Source: Pelobates cultripes (taxonomy: Eukaryota; Chordata; Amphibia; Anura; Pelobatidae). From it: DNA of 64,000 nucleotides. Below, piece after piece: positions 45,674-56,222 of this stretch (its first letter is position 1; every line of letters starts with the position of its first letter). The stretch is from contig OW240916.1 in the NCBI GenBank assembly GCA_933207985.1, positions 266,689,566-266,753,565 on the forward strand, in the 5' to 3' direction. The notes beneath the pieces are model-generated. The model saw only the letters and a program-made list of their open reading frames with translations. It was not told the origin of the DNA and made no database searches. The position numbers and the translations under genes are program-made.

Positions 45674-45852
45674 CATACCTCCCAAAATTCAAGCCGATGT
45701 ACTGTTGTACACCACAAGTGCATCTATTAATGTGCTCACACAGTACGGCCTGGGGAAAGATGCGAGAAACCAGGGAATTAAAGTTGGACAGTAGAACAAG
45801 ACCCTACAATTTGGACTGTCTTGGCAAAAGCAGGACTGTTGGGAAGTCTGTG
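45674..45852. mobile_element. MITE (family D: 'CATACCTCCCAA' termini), 179 bp
   Basis: Left cataucctcccaa-type end (read as catacctcccaaaattc) and right aggactgttgggaagtctgtg form an imperfect terminal inverted repeat. A second, more diverged copy lies at 49.57-49.93 kb. A 129-codon plus-strand frame (45405-45794) overlaps it, runs through two unrelated segments and has no domain, so it is not called a gene. Confidence 0.55.
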
Positions 45853-46766
45853 ACATGTACAGAAATGCAGGAAATGCCTTAAAATTGTGAGTTATGGTTG
45901 GGACAAGAAAAAAGTACGGAACTCAGTCCCAGTTCAGAGATCAATGCGCTTTTTCCATAATCTCATCAGTCTTGTGATACCAATCAGGATATGGTTGAAG
46001 CAATATTCACTATGTCCTGTTCTAAGTTGAAATCTTGAATCTCTAATAATTCATTCCAATAACTTTTTTGTTGTTGTAATGAATCATTGTATGATATATT
46101 TCTATAATCAGGGATTCCAGTAAACTCACCAATTTCTCAGAAATAATATTAATGGATAACCTTATTACAGAATATATTTAAACTATTTAATATACAAATA
46201 AGAATGAAAGAAAATGGTTGCTTTCCTCTTTTTTTCTTATTCTATTCTTTTTAGTAGAAAAAGTCTAAAAACATCTTATGCACCTTTTACTTTGTAGTGA
46301 GTTGAAAAACATATTTTCGAGCAGCAAGAAACAGAACAAGATAAATAGTTGTGGTTTTTATATTATAACCAGAAATGTGTAATTTCTCTAACTTGATGTA
46401 CATGGTACATAAAAAGGATGATTATATTGGATAACAAAACTAACTGCGACTGGTGATTTCACTAAGGAGAAACCGCTAGAACAATTTAGGCAAGGAAATA
46501 ACTTTTTTTTCATTAATATTGATTCTCTATGTCTTTGGTTTAAATATGAATTAAATTGTCACTGTTGTCCCAGTCATGATCAATCAATACAAAAAACAAT
46601 GCAAGCTTTGAAATGAAATAATAACAAGTAATAGATTGGACAAAAATATATGAAAATATGGTTTAATAAAAGACTAGAATCATTCCTAAAATGTATTAAA
46701 ATACAAATATGGAAAAATATTACTTTACACATATACATATATTCAAATGGCACAGACAGATTACAA
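45853..46766. other. no gene seen
   Basis: AT-rich, no features. Confidence 0.35.
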
Positions 46767-46928
46767 GCTCATGTGCAACCATTAGATTGCAAGCTCATGG
46801 GCTATCTAACAAAACACTTTGTATAAAGGAGCTTTAGTGGCTGGATCTCTGCTCACGAGTATTTTGTATTGTACTTTGTCCCACCAATTGTACAGCACTG
46901 CAGTATATGTTGGGGCTCTATAAATGCC

Positions 46929-46962
<34 letters not shown>
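46767..46962 (+). mobile_element. L2-type LINE 3' tail
   Basis: gattgcaagctcatgggcta, then ttgtattgtactttgtccca, ccaattgtacagcactgcag and ttggggctctataaatgcc end in (AAT)n at about 46930-46960. No coding part remains. Confidence 0.7.
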
Positions 46963-46963
<1 letters not shown>

Positions 46964-47625
46964 ATTAATAATTGTTTTAGCAACACAGACAAAGATGATC
47001 ATTTCTCTAATAAACCAGTCCCAGTGGAAATCCCACGGATAATTAGCAGAAATAGTATAAATGGTATGAATGGTAAGTATAAGCATTGCTTTATGTTCTA
47101 GTTAATAATCTAATATACTAAGAATATGCATGACATCACTGGTTATTTTGGCAGTAAATCCTGTTTTTAACTTTTTAGTTGAGAATTGCTTGCACTGTTC
47201 CTTTTACACCAAGAAAGGAATCTTTATAGAAACCACACACCACAATTTGTGTAGAGACAACTTGTAAAAAATTTTTTAAAAACATTAACTCTTTCATAGC
47301 CTGAACTGTCACAAAAAAAAAAACGTCTTAGCAGGAACATTCATTAGCTCATTTCCTCTACAAATTTCACGATCCTATAACAGTAAGGTGAGAGTCCTAA
47401 TGCCATGCTATCCTCATCATACAGTATTCTAGATCTACCTTGTGGTTAATGAAATATAGGAATCAAAAGCATATGAGGAATTATTTATAATGAACTTAAA
47501 TCTTTAAATTATAGAGGATCGAACTGATTCTTATACATATGATGAATTATTTTGTCAGGGCCAGAGTGTTGGGATTGTGTTACAGTGGGAGCTGGCTAGT
47601 TTTTGTATTGTCTGTGTTTAAACGA
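46963..47625. other. no gene seen
   Basis: AT-rich, no features. Confidence 0.35.
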
Positions 47626-48075
47626 ACACTTTAGCGTCAGGCATAAAAAAGATGTATTCGTGACACTGTAGTGGTAAAATTGGTATTTAGGTTACCGGCC
47701 CCCCTTGCCCACTTTTAAAAAGGTGATTTTACTCACTTTTTTTCATCACCACTTTCCAGTGCCGCGCTGGTCTCACCACGGCTGGCTTTGCCTCTCTCCA
47801 CTTCCGTGGCTGAATTAATCAGTTGTAATCTTAGCCAATCTAATGTTTTCCCATAGGAAAGCATTGAGAGGCTATTATGCATATGCTGCAAAACATGTCC
47901 TGAGCAAATCAGTATCTACATTGAATTAGTGCGTCTCTATGGGGAGCGTTCAGCATGGAGAATATGAACGTCAGTGCTGCACACTGTGTAGCACTGACCC
48001 AGAAAGCACCTCTAGTAGCTGTCTGAGTTACTGCCACTAGAAGTGTTACTATGTAGTAATGTAAGCTCTGCCTTT
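47626..48075. repeat. T2-like or related interspersed repeat
   Basis: Starts tttaaacgaacactttagcg (similar to TTAAAGGGACACTATAG) and contains ccaccacggctggct-like GC-rich sequence. It shares cccataggaaagcattgag with the 31.32-kb repeat and has cagtgctgcacactgtg near its end. Confidence 0.5.
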
Positions 48076-48299
48076 TCTTTGAAAATGAAGTGTTTCCATT
48101 AAAAAGCCTGCAGGGCTTAGTGCGGTGTTGGATGGCGTGTCAAATGTGCGCCCGTGGATTTTGTTGGTGAGCAACTATTTGGGTGAAAACTGCTTACATT
48201 CTATTGAATTTATAGAACTCAAGCATTAAGGATTCCCATATTGATTTATCTTGAAGATAAAAAATGTAGACTCTTTTTCAGGAAGCATATAGGGAAGCT

Positions 48300-48412
48300 A
48301 TAAGAGTCTCAGCCATGGGAGCTGTGGCTAGGGCTGCATAAACACGAGTGATTTAACTCATAAATGGAAGAGAATAAAGCAGTGAGATTACCAGGGCATG
48401 ATCTGTACACAC
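48300..48412. repeat. T2-like MITE arm fragment
   Basis: gagctgtggctagggctgca, tgatttaactcataaatggaa, gagaataaagcagtgagatta and gggcatgatctgtacac follow the right arm of the complete element at 55.67-56.22 kb. Confidence 0.75.
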
Positions 48413-49555
48413 AAATTTTTTTTTAAAACGCTACATTATGCTGAATTTTTTTTTTGTTCCTTAAATATTTTCTCCCTTTAACAATGCTTTTTAGTGTATA
48501 AGTAGTGAACATTTTTTAAGTAGAAAAATAAATATCTGAATTAAGTAAAAAAAAAAAAATATTAGTTCAGATTTGATTTTTCAAAGCTACTAACGATAAT
48601 TGCATTTTTATTAAAACGGACAAGCAATATGAAATAAAGTCATTAAATTAATTACATTCATGTCAATGAACTTCAAATGAACTTCAAAGTGACTTAGTGG
48701 CCCATTATAAGTTTGAAATAATTGTAAATGTGTGTAGCTGCCCATGTACATGTAAATCAGAAGACAAACTAAAACAACATTGGAAGCTTATTTAGAATAC
48801 CTACAGACGCAGAGTTCTAGAACGGAAGCAGTTAGCAGTAACATTCCACTAGTTCCTATGGTTCCAATTAGCGTTTCGTTCTAGAATTATATAATAAAAT
48901 TGATGAGTTTGTGCAATTATTACTGAGTACAATATATGATGTACTGACTTCAATCTTTATAGCTAACCCGAAACCCTCACGGCATGGTAGCCCAAATGTC
49001 ATTATGAGGTAGTCAGCATTTTTACTACACTCAAACACATTCAGGGAGTGGAGACAACTTATGCTGTCAATCAACAGTAAGCATGCTAGCGGACGTTGAA
49101 GCCTTATATCTGCCATTGGAAATGTCCTCATTTATAAAGCTTTCTAATAGCACTTATCACTTAATGGAGGTTCACCCAAGCTCTGGTCCTTCTGTATGTT
49201 CTGACCAAGCACTGCATAGAGTAATACTTGGCCATGGTAAATACAGAGAATTCTAAAGGTGTGGATAATCATTCTAATATGTGAGCAAGGCAAGAAATTT
49301 CAGTATGGCTGAAAAAGAAAAATATTTTGTGTCTATAGTGTCCCTTTGACAAAAAGCAACTCTCAAACCATAAATTAGAAAGGCATCGAAGGCTGTATGG
49401 ACTTAATCCAATTTCACAAGTAAGACACAATGGGTTTTATGTAATATTTAGTACAATGCTTAATAATATAAAAACATTTCTTACTTTAAATTATTATTAT
49501 TTTTATTATTATGTATATTTAAAGGATCCTGAATTGTTTTAAGATTGTGACACTA
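48413..49555. other. no gene seen
   Basis: AT-rich, with poly-T and poly-A runs. The 87-codon minus frame at 48868-49131 is unsupported by any motif. Confidence 0.35.
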
Positions 49556-49565
49556 ATATATGGCA

Positions 49566-49929
49566 CATATATGCCAACATTTCGTGCCCACCATATGGCA
49601 CGGTCCTAGGAAGGGAAGAGTGCAGACATGCAGGTGTAAGGTCCACCTGTCAAAAAAGGCAGGTCCACTAAGAGGTCCACTAAGAGGGGCAGGTCTGCCT
49701 TTCAAGGAGGTGGCACCTACTTTAGATAGGTTGATCAGGCTGATTGACAGCCTTAATTCTCCAGCAGACCATGCATAAAACACTGCTCAAACATTGTGTG
49801 CATGGTCCTAGTACCTCCCCCCCCCCACCTCCCCTTCCCGCAGACCGATTTCAGAATGCAAGACAGGTATTTGCAGGGACATTACCCAAAAATACAAGAC
49901 TGTCAAATTCGGTACTGTTGGCAACTATG
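49566..49929. mobile_element. MITE (family D), diverged, 364 bp
   Basis: Left end catatatgccaacatttcg and right end ggtactgttggcaactatg pair as imperfect inverted termini like those at 45.67 kb. Contains a 13-bp tandem duplication (aggtccactaag) and a poly-C tract near 49817. The open frames on both strands overlap each other and are spurious. Confidence 0.5.
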
Positions 49930-50415
49930 GATGATTGCTATGGAGAAAAAAATCTGTATACAGAATAAAAACAGTCCTTAGTTAAAGTTTTTTTTGTTAT
50001 TATTCATTTGGTCTCTTTGCTTTCAGATACATTTTTTTATATTCTGCTCCTAGTTGTGTACTTTCATGGCTGGAATCCAAGCATATCCTGTACTAAACAA
50101 TAACGAGGGAACAATGCGATCATCAGAATAGCAAGCGTTTTACTCTTTGTTATCAACTTTGTGACAGCAATTACACATTTAGTTATATTAAAAGCAATAG
50201 CCAAGGTCTAAAATTAAAATGACACTAGGTCTTTATAAAATATAAACAAATGAAGGTCTACTCTGCAGACTAATACTGTGGCCTGAAAGTTGTAGTACCA
50301 AATATGTTTTGTTTTATTAGAGAAAACAGGACTACATATTTACATAAATGCATGGAGTAATACAATAGTATCAAATATTTCATACTCCAGGGAAATAAAC
50401 AATTTTTAAAAAGCC
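49930..50415. other. no gene seen
   Basis: AT-rich, no features. Confidence 0.35.
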
Positions 50416-50419
50416 CAAA

Positions 50420-51060
50420 GCTAACAAAGCAAAGTGCACTGTGCCTTTAAGGTTAATAATATTTTGGTAAACTATTAAATACAATAATAAATATGATTAA
50501 AATGCACTTTAAAGAGTGCAAACAAAGTGCATGTATAATTACAACAGTGTGTTGTGCACCTAAACAAAAGTGCAAGTGCAATCAAATTGTATTAAATACA
50601 ATCAGTGAGATAAGAGCAAAAATTGTGCAAAATGGTGTAAAGCGCAACACACTTTACTTACACTTAAGTATCTTATGTAGTAAGTAAGACAATGATGGTA
50701 GACTTCAAATGGGTAATCATAAAAGCAGAAAGTATTGTAAAATCAAAGAGTATACTTTAAAATACAGGGCACACTCACAATTATAGAGCAGTGAATTCTG
50801 CTCTGAACTATAATCGCTTCAATGTAAAAACCCTCTTAGACTTTAATCACCCCTCCAGCTGAAGCTGTACACTGATTCTCCGATGGACCGACGACTACTG
50901 AAGACTTCAGGGACCAAGAGCTGCTTCAGTGCTTCTTGGAGGCGGGGCCTCCAACTAGCGTGCATCGTGACGTGCAGGCATGATGACACGTTTCGCCGAT
51001 GACGTCGGCTTCCTCAGATATGAACAAGTGTCTGAATAAAATCACGAGAAAGTGTCCCCC
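50420..51060. repeat. unclassified interspersed repeat C, copy 2
   Basis: agtgcaaacaaagtgca-type words lead to a GC-rich core with cgtgacgtgcaggcatgatg, then acacgtttcgccgatgacgt, then cggcttcctcag. This is the same arrangement as the 41.2-kb copy, with a better-preserved CpG-rich core. Confidence 0.5.
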
Positions 51061-51560
51061 CTTATTATAGAATTAAATAGACACTATTTTTTTCCTTTTT
51101 TTTTTTTTTATTTACCACCCTCGCATAAAAAGAATCTTAGTGTTTCTAACCTACTGCAAATCATTTTTTACCTCGCTGCCATAGTGAGCCTCCACTGGTC
51201 TGGAGTCTGTCATATTTGTGAAAGTTTATAAAAGTTCAGATTTCAGTGGTGATTTGCAATTTTATAATGGGGTGCAGAAACACCTTCCTGGTTGTCAATC
51301 AGACAGGCAGGAAGATTTTATAAATATGTTTGTATAATGTAGAATTTAATGGTAGCAGCAGGCGCTCATTAAGAAGCATAGGAGAACTGTAAATGCATGC
51401 GCATGAGTCTGTAGCTCCAGCACAGAGGCTTCCCAATGAGAAAACTCATTGACTCATGTATCCACCCAGCGGATGTAAGAAAATACTGGAGGGCTTACAA
51501 ATGCTCCAAAAAGTATTAAAAACCACTGATGGTGTTTGGCAGTCAATATAGTTCTAATTC
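51061..51560. repeat. probable T2-like fragment
   Basis: Includes gtcaatcagacaggcaggaa and a short inverted pair around cccaatgagaaaactcattg. Poly-T at about 51088-51110. No gene. Confidence 0.35.
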
Positions 51561-51984
51561 ACCATAGAGTTATACTAATGTATTGTTATATGAAGTGTGA
51601 ATGTATGGGATTGGGAGCTTCTGATACAAAAACTGGTTAAATGCAAACTAATCCGTATTAGTGGCCATTGCAGAAATCTGTAAGAATAGTAGATTAATTA
51701 GACAAAAATGAAAGATCTATAAAAATAGCACAAGGTTTTTTGTTTTTTTTTAAAACAGGAAACCATTAATATGTTTAGCTTGCAGTGAACAGCGGCACTT
51801 TCAATCATATTTAAGGATCTAATGGGAAACGAAGAAATTTTCCTTTTACAGAACTAGAATGGATAGACAGAGAGGTTACGTTATGAAGTCACTGGAAAGA
51901 GGTGGGATAGGGGGGAATATAAAAGGAAACACATTTGACAGAGAGGGTTATTAAATAGCCTTCCATTAGAAAAGCATCCACCAA
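51561..51984. other. no gene seen
   Basis: AT-rich, no features. Confidence 0.35.
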
Positions 51985-52021
51985 CCCCGCCGGCGATCGC
52001 GATGTGGGGTCTTGCCTGGCA

Positions 52022-52218
52022 TCTCAGGCAATCCCCTGTGGGTGATCTGGCCTACCCGGGCCATGTGATCACGAGGTCCTCGCGATCACATTGATGGAAT
52101 AGCCAGCTTGTGCAGTGCCTTAGCTCTCAGACTGTCCCCCTCATGCCTGCAAAAAAGTTTGTAAAAGTTAGCAAAAGTTAATTAAAGCTTATAAAGTACA
52201 TAAAAAGTACTTAGATCA

Positions 52219-52235
<17 letters not shown>
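52022..52235. repeat. repeat B, copy 2
   Basis: Collinear with 32345-32560. Differences are concentrated at CpG/TpG positions (tcgcgatcaca here, tcgcaatcaca there). Both copies run into TA repeats. Confidence 0.85.
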
Positions 52236-52261
<26 letters not shown>

Positions 52262-52270
52262 ATTATTATG
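52222..52270. repeat. (TA)n / (TTA)n microsatellite
   Basis: A TA run of about 36 bp followed by ttattattattatga, the latter probably the tail of the minus-strand L2. Confidence 0.9.
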
Positions 52271-53021
52271 ATATGAATAGTCCGCCGTCAAATTCCGCAG
52301 CGCTTTACAATGGGTGGACGAACAGAAATGTAGTTGTAACCAGACAAGTTGTACACACAGGAACAGAGGGGTTGAGGGCCCTGCTCAATGAGCTTACATG
52401 CTAGAGGGAGTGGGGTAAAAGGACACAAAAAGGTAAGGATAGTATTAGACTAGTGACAGTTGCAGAAGAGGAATCAGTCAGGAGCTATTAACAGTTTAAT
52501 TGATATGCTTTTATGAAGAAGTGGGTTTTTAACGATTTTTTGAAGGAATGGAAGGAGGGAAGCGAGTTCCACAGGAACGGTGAAGCCCTCGAGAAATCTT
52601 GACGGCGGGCATCAGAGGTGGGAGTACGGACAGAAGATAGACGTAAGTCTTCAGCAGATCGTAAGGGCCTAGACGGGACATACTTGTATATAAGGGAGGA
52701 TAGATAGGTGGGAGCAGCATTATGTAGAGATTTGAAAGCAAGAACCAGAATTTTAAACTGAGCTCTATATTTTATAGGAAGCCAATGTAGGGACTGACAG
52801 AAGGGTGAGGCATGGGAGGTGCGGGCGGACAGGAAGATGAGCCTCGCCGCCGCATTCATTATGGACTGTAACGGCGCAAGTTGGGAGCATGTAAGACCAC
52901 TGAGAAGCGGATTACAGTAGTCAAGGCGAGAAAGGACAGTGGAATGGACCAACACCGTAGTCGCATCTGGCGTTAAGTAGGGGCGGATGTGCGCAAGAGA
53001 ATTGAAAAACGGTCTGGTCAC
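52258..53021 (-). mobile_element. L2-type LINE, 5'-truncated (RT C-terminal region plus 3' UTR)
   Basis: On the minus strand the order is ORF2 C-terminal region, then a 3' UTR with taagctcattgagcagggcc and ttgtaaagcgctgcgga, then a (TAA)n-type tail. This is the usual layout of a short, 5'-truncated L2/CR1-group insertion. Confidence 0.85.
52488..53021 (-). pseudogene. L2 ORF2 C-terminal fragment (reverse transcriptase C-terminal region)
   Basis: The 177-codon frame is open to its stop. It contains SRLDYCNPLLSG, LQSIMNAAARLI, LHWLPIKYRAQFKIL, APTYLSSLIYKYVPSR, LRSAEDLRL and FLWNSLP, which are the signature blocks of the C-terminal end of L2 and related CR1-group ORF2. The polymerase core and the endonuclease are missing because of 5' truncation. 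It has no stops or frameshifts over 530 bp, so this is one of the younger insertions in the window. It is not a host gene. Confidence 0.9.
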
Positions 53022-53032
53022 TAAGGGGTTAA

Positions 53033-53135
53033 GGTCAAAGTAGCTAAACTGGATGAACAGCTAACTTGGAGAACTTTTCCAGTTTGCTATTTTGGAAATT
53101 TGAATTTCACAATAACTCTCACTTTAGTGACTAAC
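53033..53135. mobile_element. foldback MITE (family A), partial
   Basis: aaggtcaaagtagctaaact, ttttccagtttgctattttgg and ctcactttagtgactaacc are the right two thirds of the family A layout. It directly abuts the right end of the TTAA repeat. Confidence 0.6.
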
Positions 53136-53179
53136 CACGACTAACTCTGAATGCTCGTTATGGTGTTTATAGTACCGGT

Positions 53180-53246
53180 GTAGTTGTCGGGATCGAACTT
53201 GTGGTCTGACAGTCATACAGTCCATACCTTCTGTTGCTATGCTGGC
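53180..53246 (-). mobile_element. candidate tRNA-derived SINE head
   Basis: On the minus strand, catagcaacagaaggtatgg fits an RNA polymerase III A box (TRGYNNANNNGG-like). About 30 bp later agttcgatcccgac fits a B box (GGTTCGANNCC). The spacing and the intervening gactgtcagaccac suit a tRNA-related SINE, not an intact tRNA gene, since no acceptor-stem pairing is evident and the variable region is short. The SINE body and tail are not recognised. Confidence 0.4.
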
Positions 53247-54785
53247 CTGTGTCCTGCTTGGACTCTGCTAAGTCAGCTCAATAATGTCCACTAATTTCGT
53301 TTCACCTGGATTCCATCGATTTATAAGCTGGCTCTTCAAACCCTACCTCAACCACAGACTCTTGCTAGAACATTGAAATGGAGTATTTTGATTAACTGTT
53401 GGATTGATTAATCCAACTGTCGGATTGATTAATCCGTTCTATTAGTTTTTGCTTGTATATATAATAAATAAAGATGTTTCAAAATATTAAACAATCTTAA
53501 AAGATTATGCAAAAATATGAATTATTTTGTAAAGCGTATTCAAAAATATTAAATGGAGGCCATGGAATGAAGCAAGCAGTGTGTGAGGGCTACACTGGGT
53601 GACTTTAAAACGGGGAAACTTTGGGCTTAACTTATAAATCAGAGTATTTCAACCTTTTGTGGACGTACTCTAAAATTGCCACTCTTTATTTAATGTTGTC
53701 AATGACTGTCGAGGGGATATTTTATTGTAACTGAACTACTTGCCATACTACAGGTACGTTAACTTTCATACTGAAACACTGTTTGACATCCCCCACTTAG
53801 AATGTTGGTTTCTCATGTGTACGAGTAAAGGATATATACGTGTTTATTTTTAGCATCTGCTAAGTGGATTATTTAACAATGTGCTCGTTGTTTTATGAAT
53901 CATATAATGTGAAGTGCCTAGGCTGCGCACGTTTACACCAACTTTCATGAACGTGAACAGATGTTTTTTATATCAAATATTGCTGTCCCATTTACATGCC
54001 CTGTAGCATGTTTCCTAACTGTTTATTCATGCGATACTGCAATATGTCCAATGGAAAAGCACCACTTGGCGTGTGTGATCCTGATGTATGTCCTAGAAGA
54101 ACCTCAGACGTAAGAGACAATGTAACGTGATCTGATCACTCATTGACAAAGACAGGTTCACACATTCCTGAGCTGTTCTTAGTGAAAGTTTACAGAGCTA
54201 AAAATATACACATGAATATAAACCACAGTCATTCATTATCATATCAAAGGAATCTTATGATCTTATCAAAGGAAACTTGTGTCAATACATTATTAAATCA
54301 TTTTTAATTAGTTTTCATTTGTTGTAGTGTATAAAAAGCTGTTGCTTTTATCCTTTTAATGAAGCATTGGGAACATCTCATCTATTAATTTATAATGCCC
54401 TGGTCATGCCCCTATCGATTTTCTGCAGGCAATATTAATGAAAAAATAAGGCATGTGACATCAGATGTGAGTAGAAAATGTTTATGCAGTGGCAGAAGAA
54501 AAGACATTTTGGAATTTAGACCTGTTTTATTGTATATAATACTACTTTGCTATTGCTTTGTGTTTTAGAGCTCTTTTTATGTTTTACTGTATTTCGATTG
54601 GGCAGAGTATTTAGGCATGAAAGATCTTTCAGGACAATGGTCACAATACAGTTTCCTGTTGTTGACATGTAATAATGTTCTTGGTATGCCAGATGCATGT
54701 GCAGTGTACTCTCTTGGGATCAGTACCTGAAATTAAATTCATTATTAATGGAGTTGCTGTAAAAAACAAAGAGCACAAGGTAACA
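53247..54785. other. no gene seen
   Basis: Mostly AT-rich sequence. Contains a direct duplication of tgattaatccaactgtcgga / tgattaatccg near 53400-53430. The stretch 54000-54200 is complex single-copy-like sequence. Confidence 0.35.
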
Positions 54786-54789
54786 CAAA

Positions 54790-55260
54790 TGTAACAAATT
54801 TGTTTCCTAGCATTATAGCTCTCTATAGTTCCCTCCTCTCTCGTGGCTCCTCTCCCACGGAATGCAGAAGAGGTTAAAAAAAACCTTCTGTCACTTACCT
54901 GGCTACGCCTCCACTCCTCCTCTGCCAACATCACCCGACGGGGCGACCTAATGTGCTGCACACACTGCGCTCGCATTATGACTTCCTTTTTGAGTGATGC
55001 TGGATGTCCTCATACATAGCACAAGGGCGTCCAGCATCAGTTAGGCAACCAAAAGTCGCTTAACCACCTGGAACAGGTAGACAGCCACTAGAGGTGGGGT
55101 TAGCCCTGCAATCTAATTATTGCAGTTTATAAAAAACAACAATAATTACCATTGCAGGGTTATGGGGCCTGGGACACTGCAACAAGACCACTTCGATGAG
55201 CTGAAGTGGTCAGGATGCCTGTGGTGTCCTTTTTAACCTTACAGGACTTCTTTAATCACC
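54790..55260. repeat. T2-like interspersed repeat
   Basis: GC-richer. Contains ccaacatcacccgacggggc and, at the right end, gagctgaagtggtcaggatg, then tgtcctttttaa, the inverted arm of the family seen at 7.4 and 24.0 kb. The 111-codon minus frame has no domain. Confidence 0.55.
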
Positions 55261-55669
55261 TACAGAAAATAAACAAACAAGAGGTTCTCGCCACACCCTC
55301 TGGCCACAGCATGTGAAGCCCTCTACTAAGTCAAAGTATTTTTTTTCTTTACTTTAGACAGATGACATTAGTTGCAGTTCATGGTAGGAAACTGCGTATA
55401 TTTTTGTGCATGCTGCTCTCTTTTGTACAATCTATTATTCTGAAATATCTGTGTTAGAAAACAAGTTGAGGCAAGTTTGATATTTGCATGAATTTTATTG
55501 ATAATAAACAATATGGTGCAAGACTACACCCCACTCGTTTCCTCATTTTCCTCAAGGAAAACAGCAGACAGAAAGACACGATAAATAGTATGTATTTAAT
55601 ATCTATAGAGGCTCACAGGGTGTCTATTTAAATTTTGTGTTAGACATTTTGTTTAATGTGTATTAAGAT
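55261..55669. other. no gene seen
   Basis: AT-rich, no features. Confidence 0.35.
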
Positions 55670-55673
55670 TTAA

Positions 55674-56218
55674 AAGGACACTATAGTCACCAAGTTAACT
55701 TTAGCTTAATGAAGCAGTTTTTTGTAGATCATGCCTCTGAAGTCTCACTGCTCAATTCTCTTCCGTTTAGGAGTTAAATCACTTTTGTTTTTGCCCATGC
55801 AGCTCTAGCCACACCTTTCCTGTCTATAAAAAAATGAGCTTGCATGAAAAAAAGATTTTATTTTTGATCAGATGTTAATTCACTTTAGAAGCTTTTATCC
55901 CCTGTTCTTTAAAATAAACCTAGATCACACATAGGAGGCTCATACAGGGTCTAGCACGTTATTAATAGTGCAGGATGTAAGAAATTCTAAATGAAACAGG
56001 CTATGCAATACAGGAAGGGTAAAAATTAGCTCGCAGGTTACAGGAATTGTTTAGGAAGGCTGTGCACATTACATGCAGGGAGGTGTGACTAGAGCTCATA
56101 AACCAATAGATTTAACTCCTAAATGGCAGAGAATTGAGCAGTTAAACTGCAGGGGCATGATCTATACATCATAACTGATTAATTAAGCTAAAGTTGTTTT
56201 GGTGATTATAGTGTCCCT
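55674..56218. mobile_element. complete T2-like MITE, 545 bp, with about 150-bp inverted arms
   Basis: TTAA (55670-55673), left end aaggacactatagtcaccaa; right end ttggtgattatagtgtccct, then TTAA (56219-56222). The complementarity continues for about 150 bp: actttagcttaat, gatcatgcctctga, ctgctcaattctcttcc, taggagttaaatca and agctctagccacacct all have counterparts in the right arm. The TTAA target and AGGGACACTATA-type tips match the T2 family described in Xenopus. No coding capacity. Confidence 0.85.
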
Positions 56219-56222
56219 TTAA

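Larger units (their letters stand above)
51985..53028. mobile_element. TTAA-type repeat hosting an L2 insertion
   Basis: Left part is CpG-rich (cgccggcgatcgcgatgtgg). The middle is repeat B copy 2 and TA repeats. The right end is ggtctggtcactaaggggTTAA at 53011-53032, which fits the terminus of the TTAA elements. The L2 fragment lies between the TA repeats and the right end, so it inserted into this element. The left terminus is not identified. Confidence 0.55.

Noticed and set aside
45405..45794. 129-codon plus-strand frame
   Set aside because: It spans unique DNA and a MITE and shows no domain; composition resembles random translation.
53180..53246. A functional tRNA gene
   Set aside because: Acceptor-stem pairing and a normal anticodon arm are missing, so a SINE head is the better reading.
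54641..54976. 111-codon minus-strand frame
   Set aside because: Lies across the edge of a T2-like repeat; no domain.
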